Position numbers and translations under genes: made by a program. Shown here piece by piece: positions 18,301 to 26,620 of a stretch of 64,000 nt of DNA. Position 1 is the first letter of the stretch. Each line of letters starts with the position of its first letter. The notes under the pieces are model-generated. The model was not told where the DNA came from, did not search any database, and saw nothing but the letters and a program-made list of their open reading frames with translations. The stretch comes from Candidatus Gallionella acididurans (GTDB lineage: Bacteria > Pseudomonadota > Gammaproteobacteria > Burkholderiales > Gallionellaceae): assembly GCA_001577345.1 (NCBI GenBank), contig LSLI01000004.1, forward strand, positions 16,024-80,023. The letters are read 5' to 3'.

Positions 18301-19672
18301 CCAACTGGGTGAGTTGGCGTGACTCGTCTATCGCGCCGAGTTCGGCGAGCAACTGGTAGCCGTCCGCGATCATGCGCGGGGTGGGCGGTTCGATAAATGG
18401 AAATTCTGAAATTTCCCCGAGTTCAAGCGCGCTCATGCGCAGGATCACGGTCGCCAGAGACACGCGGAAAATTTCCGGGTCGGTGAATTCCACGCGCTGC
18501 AAAAAATCCGCCTCGTCGTACAAGCGCACGCACACGCCGCTCATCACGCGACCGCAACGCCCGGCACGCTGGTTCGCGGCGGCGCGCGAGATCTTCTCGA
18601 TGTGCAGCTGCTCAACCTTCTGCCGGATGCTGTAGCGGTTCACCCGCGCCAAGCCGCAGTCGATCACGTAACCGATATTGGGCACGGTCAGCGAGGTTTC
18701 CGCGACGTTGGTCGCCAGCACCACGCGCCGCTGAGCACCGGTCTTGAACACCCTGTCCTGTTCCGCCGCCGACAGCCGTGCGAACAGCGGCAGCACCTCT
18801 ATTCCTTTCGGGTGGTGCTTGCGCAAGGCTTCCGCGGTGTCGCGTATCTCGCGCTCTCCGGGCAGGAATACCAGCACGTCGCCGCGCAAGCCCCCCGCCG
18901 CGAGTTCAACCAGCGCGCTGCTCACCGCCTGCGGCACATCCTGCGCCTCCCCCTCCTCGCTGATCTGCAGCGGGCGATAGCGTGTCTCGACCGGATAACT
19001 GCGCCCGGACACTTCGATCACCAATGCATTGAAATGCCTGGAGAAGCGGTCGGCGTCCAGCGTCGCGGAAGTGATGATCAGCTTGAGATCCGGGCGGCGC
19101 GGCAACAGCTGCTTGAGGTAGCCGAGCAGGAAATCGATGTTCAGGCTGCGCTCGTGCGCCTCGTCGATGATCAGCGTGTCGTAATTCCTGAGCAGCGGGT
19201 CGCTGTGGATCTCGGCCAGCAGGATGCCGTCGGTCATCAGCTTGACGCTGGTGTCCTGCGACACCTTGTCGTGGAAGCGCACCTTGTAGCCGACCGCGCC
19301 GCCCAGCTCGGTCTTCAACTCGAACGCGATGCGCGTCGCAACGGTGCGCGCCGCCACCCGTCGCGGCTGAGTATGGCCGATGCAGCCCAGCACCCCGCGC
19401 CCCAGCGTCAGGCAGATCTTAGGCAACTGCGTGGTCTTGCCCGAGCCGGTTTCGCCGCACACGATCACCACCTGGTTATCGGCAATGGCGCGCGCCAGGT
19501 CCTCGCGCTTCTGCACCACCGGCAGGTCGGCCGGAAATTCTATCGCGGCAAGGGAATCAAGGCGCGCCTTGCGGCGCAGGGCAGCCGGAGATAAAACAGC
19601 ATTCACGTTCTGTACCAGAAAAACAGCAGGAATCGGCGCGGGGCCATCTCTGCAGGAAGGATAGAAATTCAA
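15329..19672 (-). CDS. hrpA: ATP-dependent RNA helicase HrpA with an inserted DUF559 domain
   Basis: 1447 residues. RecA1 has Walker A GETGSGKTTQ (73-82) and DEAH (170-173); SAT follows. The RecA2, HA2 and C-terminal HrpA-specific regions (HLIKRHYYDPHWE, DGITLTVPLALINQV) are all present. The protein is about 150 residues longer than E. coli HrpA (1300) because residues about 580-754 are a foreign insert: a DUF559 endonuclease-like domain plus low-complexity flanks. The insert sits between AEMGM and ATYEQIHKALL, where E. coli has only a short linker. No stop or frameshift interrupts it. HrpA is a DExH helicase acting on mRNA and ribosomes. The first about 25 residues are unlike HrpA, so the true start could be slightly downstream. 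Confidence 0.93.
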   Translation of the reverse strand: MNFYPSCRDGPAPIPAVFLVQNVNAVLSPAALRRKARLDSLAAIEFPADLPVVQKREDLARAIADNQVVIVCGETGSGKTTQLPKICLTLGRGVLGCIGHTQPRRVAARTVATRIAFELKTELGGAVGYKVRFHDKVSQDTSVKLMTDGILLAEIHSDPLLRNYDTLIIDEAHERSLNIDFLLGYLKQLLPRRPDLKLIITSATLDADRFSRHFNALVIEVSGRSYPVETRYRPLQISEEGEAQDVPQAVSSALVELAAGGLRGDVLVFLPGEREIRDTAEALRKHHPKGIEVLPLFARLSAAEQDRVFKTGAQRRVVLATNVAETSLTVPNIGYVIDCGLARVNRYSIRQKVEQLHIEKISRAAANQRAGRCGRVMSGVCVRLYDEADFLQRVEFTDPEIFRVSLATVILRMSALELGEISEFPFIEPPTPRMIADGYQLLAELGAIDESRQLTQLGHELAKLPLDPKIARLLLAGRQYHCLTEILIIASALSVQDPRERPLDRQEAADAAHKRFADERSDFLAYPKIWAWFEQALADKKSNRLLAEECRRNFLSPLRLREWRELHQQLHGQVAEMGMLKNSLSHRGRAGEGESPLRHSALPEALLTRARELRKNATDAENLLWQLLRRNQILGYDFRRQHPAGSYILDFYCHQAKLAIELDGGQHAEEAQRAHDDKRSDWLEAQGIKVLRFWNNEVLTNTEGVLQSLFDWLCEKSSTSTPSLALPRGEREQSGGVHGVSPSPLGGGVGEGAQPATYEQIHKALLCGLLGNIGMKSVESNEYLGARGIKFFIAPNSVLAKKGTKWVMAGELIETHRLYARCVARIEPEWLEEVGSHLIKRHYYDPHWEKKAAQVVAYERSTLHGLLLNAKKRVNYGPMNVAESREVFIRQALVGGEFETRAPFFAHNQKLIADIEALEHKSRRPDVLVDEELIFAFYDSRIPSHFSGHGLHNGATFEAWRKEAEHKDPKLLYLKKDDLMRHEAAGITTDQYPPQLNMDNVSFALGYNFSPGRNDDGITLTVPLALINQVVAARCEWLIPGILAEKVAQLVKTLPQKLRRNLVPVPEFAAAFCREVQPSGAPLLQALARYIREQKQIDVPLDAFRPEQLPPHLLMNFRIVDEHGRQLGMSRNFAQLHGELAPHAAPTIVAATEKKGEALSEQRYTSWSFGVFAETSVVKRAGQSVTLFNALVDDGDAVVLRAFDTRDAAQAAHRGGLRRLFMLLLKEQVKYLEKNLPDAQRLGMLFMAPNSPFSGTQQELQQQILAMTFERCCLNDPLPANEAEFTARGKEAKNRLLLIAQELARLVGNVLTEYQAVQKNLPQLKAHAQASQDVRAQLEWLLHKRFIADTPYERLQHVPRYLKAINLRIEKLRANPARDAQCIAQMQPLTQAWQKLRQVQQGNSDPRVEEFAWMLQELRVSLFAQELKTPVIVSVKRLEKMLAGIRN
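17414..17455 (+). repeat. GC-rich palindromic repeat, unit A
   Basis: Roughly 40 bases with the pattern C5-TCCCC-AACCCC-TCCCCC-GAGGGGAGAGGGG. Its imperfect palindrome can fold into a hairpin. It is the same orientation as the unit at 17889-17927 and inverted relative to 17476-17513. Related units occur at 45371-45409 and 46280-46375. Confidence 0.85.
17476..17513 (-). repeat. GC-rich palindromic repeat, unit B (inverted)
   Basis: The reverse complement matches unit A closely (CACCCCCTCCCTAGCCC then TTCCCCGAGGGGAGAGGG). With unit A it forms a long inverted repeat with a 20-base spacer, a BIME-like arrangement of two REP units. Confidence 0.85.
17889..17927 (+). repeat. GC-rich palindromic repeat, unit C
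   Basis: CTCCCCCTCCCCAGCCCTCC followed by CCCGGTGAGAGAGGGAG. Same orientation as unit A, so A and C are direct repeats bounding the DUF559 core. It lies at the 5' edge of the insert in hrpA's reading direction. Confidence 0.8.
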
Positions 19673-19893
19673 AACACCGGGGATTCATTCTCAGCGCCGC
19701 TTGAGGCGGCACACCCTATCTTACCGAAAGCGCGGCCATAGGAAAAGCGGACTGCGTCTGGCTATCGATTCAAACCGTCCGCGTCCCCAAGACGCCAACA
19801 GTTGCCTGGCAATAATCAGGATTGCGGTATGATGCGCCGCGGTGCAAATCAGGATTTATTTACTCATTACTGATCTTTCCGTTATTCATTACA

Positions 19894-19963
19894 CCGTTCG
19901 CCCTGAGGTATCGAAGGGTGTAGACCGCCTGGTGATTGGGCTTCGATACCTCAGCCCGAACGG
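19894..19963. repeat. Inverted-repeat element of the TTCGA-CTGAGG type
   Basis: The left arm CCGTTCGCCCTGAGGTATCG (continuing AAGG) pairs with the right arm CTTCGATACCTCAGCCCGAA (continuing CGG) across a loop of about 23 bases. This resembles a dispersed intergenic palindrome common in proteobacterial genomes; a related half-copy lies at 45342-45367. It sits in the 426-base gap between hrpA and the lipoprotein gene. Nothing else is recognised in that gap. Confidence 0.8.
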
Positions 19964-20097
19964 CATGTTTGTCGCTAATTATGGAATGCTCAATAAGATC
20001 GATCAACCCGCAAAAGCTGAACCACTGCCCCATTGTTTGGTCTCAGTCCGGCTTGAAATATATTTCAACATTTTTATTCCATCGTAAGGAGACCGCT

Positions 20098-20826
20098 TTG
20101 AAAACCCAATTGCACAAACTGCTCGCCTATACCGCAACCATCCTGGTGGTCGCGACAGCCCTCACCGTGATGACAGGCTGCTCACAAAAACCAAGCGCCG
20201 AAGAAAGCGCCGCGCAAACCCAGGCAATAGTCGACAAGGCCGTCGCGGAAGCCAAGCAGCAGATCCTTGCCGACCAGGCCGCGGAAAAAGCCAGGCAGGA
20301 TGCTGCCGCAGCAGCCCAGGCCGAGGAAAATGCCAAGGCAAAAACCGAACATGAAGCCGCCATTGCCGCCGCGAAGAAGGAACTCCTCGCCGAACAGCGT
20401 GCCGCCGCGAAAAAACCGCGCAGCGCCGAACAACAGGCGGCCGCGAATGGCGCTTATCCGCCACCACCACCCCCGCCCGGCTATAGAACAGTGTGCGCCA
20501 ATTGCGGGGTGGTCACTTCCATCAACGCGGTTGAATCAGAAGGCCAGGGATCGGGTTTGGGCGCCATTGCAGGCGGACTGGCGGGCGGTTTGCTGGGCAA
20601 CCAGGTCGGCAATGGAACCGGGCGTGACTTGACGACCATCGCCGGCGCAGTGGGCGGCGCATTTGCCGGCAACAAGATCGAGAAAACCGCGAAGAAGACC
20701 ACGGGTTACGACATTGTCATCAGAATGGATACGGGCACGCAGCATACCGTTCATCAGAATACCGTCCCCGGACTTGCGATCGGACAGAGGGTCAAAATTG
20801 AAAATGGCGTGGCCGTTGCAAATTGA
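20098..20826 (+). CDS. Glycine-zipper 2TM-domain lipoprotein
   Basis: 242 residues from a TTG at 20098, chosen because AAGGAG lies at 20086-20091 and because it places a signal sequence correctly: a hydrophobic core, then VMTGC as a lipobox-like site near residue 24. Residues about 28-115 are an Ala/Glu/Lys/Gln-rich helical region, probably a long coiled coil. A Pro run and a CANCG motif follow. The glycine-zipper domain comes next: GLGAIAGGLAGGLLGNQVG and TTIAGAVGGAFAGNKIEK. A C-terminal SH3-like strand region ends the protein. This family (SlyB/17-kDa antigen type) sits in the outer membrane and affects envelope stability. The frame is open upstream to 19936, but that stretch contains no signal peptide. 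Confidence 0.85.
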   Translation: MKTQLHKLLAYTATILVVATALTVMTGCSQKPSAEESAAQTQAIVDKAVAEAKQQILADQAAEKARQDAAAAAQAEENAKAKTEHEAAIAAAKKELLAEQRAAAKKPRSAEQQAAANGAYPPPPPPPGYRTVCANCGVVTSINAVESEGQGSGLGAIAGGLAGGLLGNQVGNGTGRDLTTIAGAVGGAFAGNKIEKTAKKTTGYDIVIRMDTGTQHTVHQNTVPGLAIGQRVKIENGVAVAN

Positions 20827-20896
20827 CAGCCTGAATATTGGGGTGCGTTACTTGGTGCCGGCTTTGCAAGCGGCTTGATGTTTCGCAGCATGGGCG

Positions 20897-20930
20897 GCGC
20901 GCCGGTTGATAGCCGGCGCGCTGTTTTTTT
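20897..20930 (+). terminator. Rho-independent terminator after the glycine-zipper gene
   Basis: A 9-base GC stem (GCGCGCCGG at 20897-20905, CCGGCGCGC at 20913-20921) with a 7-base loop is followed by TGTTTTTTT. Strong hairpin plus T tract on the plus strand. Confidence 0.88.
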
Positions 20931-20959
20931 CAGGCTGCTGCGGCCCCGATCAGCCCCGC

Positions 20960-21304
20960 TTATTCCGTCACCAGTGTAACCCTGGTTTCCGCGGTCGCCT
21001 TGTCGATATCCAGGCGGATTTCACAGTATTCGGTGTTTTCGCTGACCGGGGTGGGGTCGTCCGCGCAACTGCATCCGCCTATCACGCCGCTGTACAGGAT
21101 TCCCGCCCTGACACGGATCAGGTCTTCCGACTCTGCAATGTTATTGATCATCACCGTGATGGGTTCGGCTGTCACATGGCTGCTGATCGACAAGCCCTGC
21201 TGCAAAGGCAGCCGGTCGGCGCCCAGCAGCTCGATTTCCCGTTTCAGGATATCCCCGAATCCGGGCGTGCCCCAGGCGCTCAATGCCTTATGAAGTTGAA
21301 TCAT
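20960..21304 (-). CDS. Hypothetical protein with a CxC motif
   Basis: 114 residues, no signal peptide or membrane segment. The N-terminus is helical (MIQLHKALSAWGTPGFGDIL). The rest is mixed, with a distinctive GVIGGCSCADDPTP in the middle and a strand-rich C-terminus. The composition suggests a small cytosolic alpha/beta protein, and the CxC pair could bind metal. It converges on the terminator of the plus-strand lipoprotein gene. No family recognised. Coding is supported by balanced codon use and a compact full-length frame between two features. Confidence 0.65.
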   Translation of the reverse strand: MIQLHKALSAWGTPGFGDILKREIELLGADRLPLQQGLSISSHVTAEPITVMINNIAESEDLIRVRAGILYSGVIGGCSCADDPTPVSENTEYCEIRLDIDKATAETRVTLVTE

Positions 21305-21321
21305 CTTGAAAACACTGATTC

Positions 21322-21432
21322 GCCACAGAGAACACAGAGAGGAAACAATTGGTTGCCGTAAATATTGATATCACCCATCAGGTGAACCGGAAAATCAACT
21401 GGAACCCGCTTCATCTCTGTGTTCTCTGTGGC
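21322..21432. repeat. Inverted repeat of the CACAGAGAACACAGAG type
   Basis: GCCACAGAGAACACAGAGAG at 21322 is repeated inverted as CTCTGTGTTCTCTGTGGC ending at 21432, with about 70 bases between. This palindromic pair resembles a repeat scattered through many bacterial genomes. It occupies part of the 357-base gap before the RIO kinase gene; the rest of the gap shows nothing recognisable. Confidence 0.75.
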
Positions 21433-21661
21433 TTGAATTGTGGTTTTTAGGATCATGGTATCGTCACCTGCATGCTTGCCGCTGACAGACATCGCGGCAG
21501 CGATGGAGCAATTTTACCGGTATCCCGTTGGTTCTGGATATAACAGAATCACCGGGTTTTTGTCTCCCGGGCTACAGCCCGCTTGATCAAGAAGCGCCGG
21601 TGCCGGGCGATGAATCGATTCTGCTGCCTTCCCCTTAACAAGTCACGTGTATCATCACCCC

Positions 21662-22522
21662 ATGAAAATCCCCAAAAGAATCGAACCGCTTGTCGAGGAC
21701 GGCGTGGTTGACAGCGTCCTGCGCCAGCTGATGAGCGGAAAGGAAGCCATGGTCTATGTCGTCCAGTGCGGCGGCGAGATACGTTGCGCAAAGGTATACA
21801 AGGAAGCCAACCAGCGCGGCTTCCACCAAGCCGTCCACTATACCGAAGGCCGCAAGGTCAAGAACAGCCGCCAGGCGCGCGCGATGGAAAAAGGCTCCCG
21901 CTATGGCCGCAAGGAACAGGAATCGGCCTGGCAGCGATCCGAGGTTGACGCCCTGTACAAACTCGCCGCAGCCGGAGTGCGCGTGCCGCACCCCTACGGA
22001 TTTTACGAGGGCGTGCTGCTGATGGAACTGGTGTCGGACGAAAATGGCGCGCCGGCTCCCAGGCTCAACGACCTGGAGCTCTCTGAACAGCAAGCCCGGG
22101 AATTTCATGCCACGCTGATCCGGCAGGTGGTGTTGATGCTGTGCGCAGGCATCGTTCACGGTGACCTGTCCGAATTCAACATACTCGTCGACAGCCATGG
22201 TCCGGTCATCATCGACCTGCCCCAGGCGGTGGATGCCTCCGCAAACAACAATGCCAGCCGCATGCTGGAACGGGACGTCGACAACCTGGCAAATTACTTC
22301 GGCCAATTTGTCCCGGAACTGAAAGCCACACAGTACGGCAAGGAAATATGGGCGCTCTACCAGCGCGGCGAATTGTTTCCCGACACACCGTTGACCGGCA
22401 GTTTCAAGCTGGACGAAAAAACGGCTGACGTGCGTGCCGTGATGCGCGAGATAGATTCCGCGCGCGACGATCATGCGGCCAAACTGCGCTACCAGCAGCT
22501 CAAGAGAGAAGAAGGCCGTTAA
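21662..22522 (+). CDS. RIO-type serine protein kinase / ATPase
   Basis: 286 residues from the ATG at 21662 (a GTG at 21647 would add five). A RIO fold is visible: the P-loop region LRQLMSGKEAMVYVV, the lysine in CAKVYKE, the catalytic loop VHGDLSEFNILV with Asp and Asn, and the metal-binding VIIDLPQAVD. In eukaryotes and archaea RIO proteins mature the small ribosomal subunit. Bacterial members are scattered and poorly studied. No N-terminal winged helix is present, so it is closest to the Rio1 group. It is a single gene on the plus strand, without operon partners. Confidence 0.88.
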   Translation: MKIPKRIEPLVEDGVVDSVLRQLMSGKEAMVYVVQCGGEIRCAKVYKEANQRGFHQAVHYTEGRKVKNSRQARAMEKGSRYGRKEQESAWQRSEVDALYKLAAAGVRVPHPYGFYEGVLLMELVSDENGAPAPRLNDLELSEQQAREFHATLIRQVVLMLCAGIVHGDLSEFNILVDSHGPVIIDLPQAVDASANNNASRMLERDVDNLANYFGQFVPELKATQYGKEIWALYQRGELFPDTPLTGSFKLDEKTADVRAVMREIDSARDDHAAKLRYQQLKREEGR

Positions 22523-22565
22523 GCTGTGCGCGTCCCTTCGGTCACCCTGATCTTTTTCCGCTGAT

Positions 22566-23462
22566 TCACAAGCCCATCAGCAGCAGCCACAGCGGCAACG
22601 TCAGCGCGGACAGCAGCGTACTCAGCATCACCTGCGCGGCGATCGTGTCGCCGTCGCCGCCCATGCGTTTCGCCAGCACATAAGCCACCGTGGACACCGG
22701 CAGCGCCGCCAGCAATACGACGATGTGAAAATACACGCCGCTCAGTCCGAATGCCCTGGCCAGCCCCCATGCAATCGCGGGCAACACCAGCAGCTTCACT
22801 GTCACGCCATACCACAGCGTGCCGGCATGCCTGTTCAGCCCCTGCATGCGCAGTCCCGCACCGACGACGACCAGACCCAGCGGCAGCGAGGCTTGCGACA
22901 GCAATCCCAGCATCGCGTCCAGCATGCCCGGCAAATGCCAGCCGCAGAGACTGAACGTGATACCGCCCGCGGTCGCGACGATCAGCGGGTTGAGCAGGAT
23001 CTCCTTGAGCCAGTGGCTCTCGCTGTGGCGCGCCAGCATCAGCACCGCGGCAACGTTGGCGAGGGGCACCATGAAGCCGATCAATATCCCGATCGCGGCG
23101 AGCCCCGCGTGCCCGTGCAACCCACCCGCGATCGCAAGGCCTACATAGCTGTTGAAACGGAATGAAGTCTGGAAAGTCGCCGAGTACACTTTCGGCGGAG
23201 CATGAACCAGGTATTTCGCGGAGTAGCCGAGCACGATGCCCGAACACATGAACAGCGCGGCGACGGACAGCATCGGCGTCGCCGCACCCAGATCGACCTC
23301 GAAATGTGAAAGCGTGCTGAACAGCAGCGCGGGGAAAAACACGTGGTAGACCAGCCGGTCCATCTGCGGCCAGAAATCCTCGCGCAAACCAAACCAGCGG
23401 CGCATGGACACGCCCAGCAGGATAAGCAGGAAGATCGGAACAATGATACGCGCGACAAACAT
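22566..23462 (-). CDS. AEC-family (auxin efflux carrier-like) permease
   Basis: 298 residues with about ten hydrophobic helices and the inverted two-half layout of the AEC/BART fold. Landmarks include FFPALLFSTLS, SFRFNSYVGLAIAGGL, ASLPLGLVVVGAGLRMQG and ALPVSTVAYVLAKRMGG. The family moves small organic anions such as malate or malonate across the inner membrane. The substrate is not predictable here. The glutaredoxin-like gene at 23485-23724 lies 22 bases upstream on the same strand. Confidence 0.9.
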   Translation of the reverse strand: MFVARIIVPIFLLILLGVSMRRWFGLREDFWPQMDRLVYHVFFPALLFSTLSHFEVDLGAATPMLSVAALFMCSGIVLGYSAKYLVHAPPKVYSATFQTSFRFNSYVGLAIAGGLHGHAGLAAIGILIGFMVPLANVAAVLMLARHSESHWLKEILLNPLIVATAGGITFSLCGWHLPGMLDAMLGLLSQASLPLGLVVVGAGLRMQGLNRHAGTLWYGVTVKLLVLPAIAWGLARAFGLSGVYFHIVVLLAALPVSTVAYVLAKRMGGDGDTIAAQVMLSTLLSALTLPLWLLLMGL

Positions 23463-23484
23463 GATTATTCAGCACCCCTTATAT

Positions 23485-23724
23485 TCATTTTATATTTGCC
23501 GCCCGCCCCGCCAGCACATTCAGCGCCGCCTCGTCGAAAGGCCAATCAAGCTCCGCCCCGCTGTCAGCACGCCGCACCACGGGAATGCGCATGCCGTATT
23601 TTTCAAGCAGCGCCTCATCTTCCGCAATGTCGATATATTCGGTCGTCAACCCTGCAGCATGAAGCACCGCCCCGGCCTGTTCGCACAAATGGCAGTATCG
23701 GGTTCCGTATAGCAACAGTTTCAT
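23485..23724 (-). CDS. Glutaredoxin-like protein (DUF836 type)
   Basis: 79 residues from the ATG at 23724, preceded by GAGGCGGAA. A longer frame to 23871 has no similarity. The sequence is a compact thioredoxin fold with TRYCHLCEQA (CxxC), a cis-Pro region RIPVV and a C-terminal helix. DUF836 proteins are small monothiol/dithiol glutaredoxin relatives with unclear partners. It probably shares a transcript with the AEC permease. Confidence 0.82.
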   Translation of the reverse strand: MKLLLYGTRYCHLCEQAGAVLHAAGLTTEYIDIAEDEALLEKYGMRIPVVRRADSGAELDWPFDEAALNVLAGRAANIK

Positions 23725-23901
23725 TTCCGCCTCTGCATGCACGGGAGTTGTTCCAGCCGGCCGAGACTCCCGGCCCCGCGCAACACCAGCATGATCAGCC
23801 ATGCCGCTGACTGCACGGGAATGCGCTTGTCGTGGCGGCATGAAAAGTTGGGGGAGTTTTGCCCGGTGCACCGGCTCTCATCGTAGCGCTGTCGGCCATT
23901 G

Positions 23902-25098
23902 CTATTCCTTGGTCCAGTAGGCGGTGGCGATCCCCTCGCCAAGATCGGCCTCGACCAGACGGCGGCGCACCTCAAGCAGGTGCGCGATCAATGCGGGTTC
24001 GTGCCTGGCGTAGGCTTCGGCATCCGGGACGCGGTTCACCACGACACCGAGCAGCTCGGTGATCGCGTTGCCGATGGAGTTCTGGCTAATGGTCACGATC
24101 AGTTTTCCGGCATCATTGCGGTAGATAAGCTGCTTGAATGCGGGTTGCCAGCGTATCGCATTCGCATATTTTGCATCCACGATGCACAGGTCGCGCACCT
24201 TCTTCGCCGTCTTCATGAAATCATTGTTGAATAGCAGCACGCTTTCCACCTGTTCCGGAAAATAGACATCAGGCAGCATAGCCGCGTTGTGCGTGGAAAC
24301 CTGGGAAAAGAAGCTGCGATAAAAATCTATGAAACCTTTCAGCACCTCGTCGTATTCCCTCCAGAAATGCACGTCCCTGAGCGCACCCGCCCCGCCCTGT
24401 ATCTCCCAGCTGGGCAAGCCCTGCGGATATCCGGTCAGGGCGATGCGGGCATCCGCCCCGCTGGCAGGCTTGAGGATGCGCAGGTTCAGCGCCCTGTCGA
24501 AGAACTCGCGGTACACGTCGCGCATGTATGCCTGAAACAGGCTGTGCTGGCCGCCGTCGGTCAGGTTGGGATTGCCGGCATCGGCCGGCCTGGCGTTGCG
24601 CAATGCCTCCATCGGAAAAACGACAAAGTGGTTGTGCAGCATGCGGATGCTGGGCACGCCGGCAGAAGTCAGCGGCCAGGTCGCATCCAGGCTCGCTTCA
24701 CCGGCCAGGATCAGCGCCTCCCCGGGATCGGGATACTGTTCCAGCATGTAATCGATGATAATCTGGTTCATCCTGTTCCACACATGCTTGACGTTGTCCG
24801 CCACCTGCGTGCGCCGCACCGGCCGTCCCAGCGGATTGAGTATGGTCTTGGACGTGTTGTAGATGATGGAGCAATCGAACTCGGTGCTGTGTCCCAGCGC
24901 CTTGCGATACAACAGCAGGTTTTCCGGATTGGTCAGCAGGCCGTTGTTGTTCGCCAGGTCGTTCAGGTTTTCCGTGCTGTTGAAAAACTCGTTGTGTTTC
25001 ATCCCCTCGGGGACTTCCAGCGGGATAGCCCTGAAAGGTGTGACTATTTCGCGCGGGCCGGTTTGCATCATGTCACTCCTGTCTTGTATTGTTGTCAC
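23902..25098 (-). CDS. Conserved hypothetical protein, about 400 residues
   Basis: 398 residues, no signal peptide or membrane helix. The N-terminus contains a Glu/Asn-rich region (NEFFNSTENLNDLANNNGLL). The middle has SIRMLHNHFVVFP and DGGQHSLFQAYMRDVYREFFDR, and the C-terminus has IVTISQNSIGNAITELLGVVV. The sequence is even and soluble-looking, clearly a real enzyme-like protein. The HNHFVVFP stretch faintly recalls HIT or GalT-like hydrophobic-histidine motifs, but I cannot place the family. It lies 52 bases downstream of pepD on the same strand and could be co-transcribed with it. Confidence 0.75.
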   Translation of the reverse strand: MTTIQDRSDMMQTGPREIVTPFRAIPLEVPEGMKHNEFFNSTENLNDLANNNGLLTNPENLLLYRKALGHSTEFDCSIIYNTSKTILNPLGRPVRRTQVADNVKHVWNRMNQIIIDYMLEQYPDPGEALILAGEASLDATWPLTSAGVPSIRMLHNHFVVFPMEALRNARPADAGNPNLTDGGQHSLFQAYMRDVYREFFDRALNLRILKPASGADARIALTGYPQGLPSWEIQGGAGALRDVHFWREYDEVLKGFIDFYRSFFSQVSTHNAAMLPDVYFPEQVESVLLFNNDFMKTAKKVRDLCIVDAKYANAIRWQPAFKQLIYRNDAGKLIVTISQNSIGNAITELLGVVVNRVPDAEAYARHEPALIAHLLEVRRRLVEADLGEGIATAYWTKE

Positions 25099-25150
25099 GG
25101 GATACGCCGGGATTTCTGCCCTGGATTTCTGCCCTGGATTCCGCCAGGAC

Positions 25151-26620
25151 CTAAGCCTTCGCCATTGTTTTCAACACTGCCTTGAGCAATTGCCAGCAGC
25201 GCCCGACGGATTCAATTTCCACGCTTTCGCCGGGCGCGTGCGCGCCGCGAATGTCGGGGCCGAACGAGATCATGTCCAGATGCGGGTGGCTGGCAGCGAG
25301 CAGGCCGCATTCCAGCCCGGCATGGATCACCTGCAACGATGCGGGCCGGCCGAATTGTTCCCGGTACACCTGCTGGCACAGCCCGAGCAGGGATGATGAC
25401 GGGTCCGGCGTCCAGCCCGGATACGCGCCGTCCTTATAGGCCTGCAAACCGTGAGCAGTGGCATAGGAGACCAGCTTGTCGGCCAGCGCATCCGCGCGCG
25501 CGTCCTGCAGCGAACGCACCTTGAAGGTCGCGCGGAACGCGCCGTGCTCCAGCGCAACCACGCCGAGATTGGATGAGGTATCCGTCACGCCGGGAAAGTC
25601 ACCGCTGATACTCGCGACTCCGTTGACGGCGCTGTCGAGGAAGGCGAGCAGGCTATCCTGTTCGGTGCGCGGGATGGAGTTGTCCGGTGGCGTGTCGTAG
25701 TGCTCGCACGCAAACGACACGTTCGCATCCGTCTCGGCGAACCGCGCCCGCCATGCCTGATGCCGATGCCGTACCCACTCGTCGATATTCGATGCGAAGA
25801 CGATGGGCAGTGCGCACACGGCGCGGGCCTCGCGCGGGATCGCGTTGCGCGCGGTGCCGCCTTTCAATGCGATCAGGCACACGTCGGTGTGCGCGGACAG
25901 GTCGCGCAGCGCCTCCGCCAGCAGCTTGATCGCATTGCCGCGCCCGAGATGAATGTCGATGCCGGAATGGCCGCCGCGCAGGCCGGACACTTCAAACTGC
26001 AGCAGCGCATAATCCGCCGGCAAGTATTGCTGTGTGCATTCGTGGCGCACTTCCACATCCACGCCGCCCGCGCAGCCCAGATAGAAATGTCCCCACTCCT
26101 CGGTGTCGAGGTTGATCAGCGTCTTGCCCAGCAAGGCGCCGGGCGCCAGCCCGCGCGCACCATCCATGCCGGATTCCTCGTTGACGGTAAGCAGCACCTC
26201 CAGCGGCGGATGGATCAGGCCGGTCTCTTCCAGCGCGGCCAGCGCGAGCGCGACCCCGATGCCGTTGTCAGCGCCCAGTGTGGTGTCCTGCGCCACCACC
26301 CAGCCATCGCGCACCACGGTGTTTATCGGGTCGCGCTCGAAGTCATGCGGAGTCCCGGCATTGACCTGGCACACCATGTCGAGGTGGCCCTGCAGTATCA
26401 CGCCGGGCACGGACTCGCAGCCGGGACTCGCGGGCTTCTTCAGGATCAGGTTGCCCGCGCCATCAACGATGGCTTCAATGCCGCGCCCCTGCGCCCATGC
26501 GACCAGATGCTCGCGCAGCGCGGCCTCGCGATACGAGGCACGCGGTATCGCGCACAGCGTGGCGAAGTGCGCCCAGACGGAAGCCGGTTGCAGGTTTGCA
26601 AGGTTGCTGGTCGTTACCAT
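25151..26620 (-). CDS. pepD: Aminoacyl-histidine dipeptidase (cytosol non-specific dipeptidase)
   Basis: 489 residues from the ATG at 26620 (MVTTSNLANLQPASVWAHFA); the frame stays open to 26758 without similarity. The M20 metallopeptidase fold is clear: VILQGHLDMVCQ and TTLGADNGIG hold the first zinc ligands, TVNEESGMDGA the catalytic Glu, and INLDTEEWG another ligand. The lid domain carries GLRGGHSGIDIHLGRGNA, and LECGLLAASHPHLDMISFGP holds the last ligand. It cleaves Xaa-His and other dipeptides in the cytosol. Length matches E. coli PepD (485). Confidence 0.94.
   Translation of the reverse strand: MVTTSNLANLQPASVWAHFATLCAIPRASYREAALREHLVAWAQGRGIEAIVDGAGNLILKKPASPGCESVPGVILQGHLDMVCQVNAGTPHDFERDPINTVVRDGWVVAQDTTLGADNGIGVALALAALEETGLIHPPLEVLLTVNEESGMDGARGLAPGALLGKTLINLDTEEWGHFYLGCAGGVDVEVRHECTQQYLPADYALLQFEVSGLRGGHSGIDIHLGRGNAIKLLAEALRDLSAHTDVCLIALKGGTARNAIPREARAVCALPIVFASNIDEWVRHRHQAWRARFAETDANVSFACEHYDTPPDNSIPRTEQDSLLAFLDSAVNGVASISGDFPGVTDTSSNLGVVALEHGAFRATFKVRSLQDARADALADKLVSYATAHGLQAYKDGAYPGWTPDPSSSLLGLCQQVYREQFGRPASLQVIHAGLECGLLAASHPHLDMISFGPDIRGAHAPGESVEIESVGRCWQLLKAVLKTMAKA

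Noticed and set aside
15329..19672. hrpA as a pseudogene split by the DUF559 insert
   Set aside because: The whole reading frame is open through the insert and all catalytic motifs on both sides are intact.
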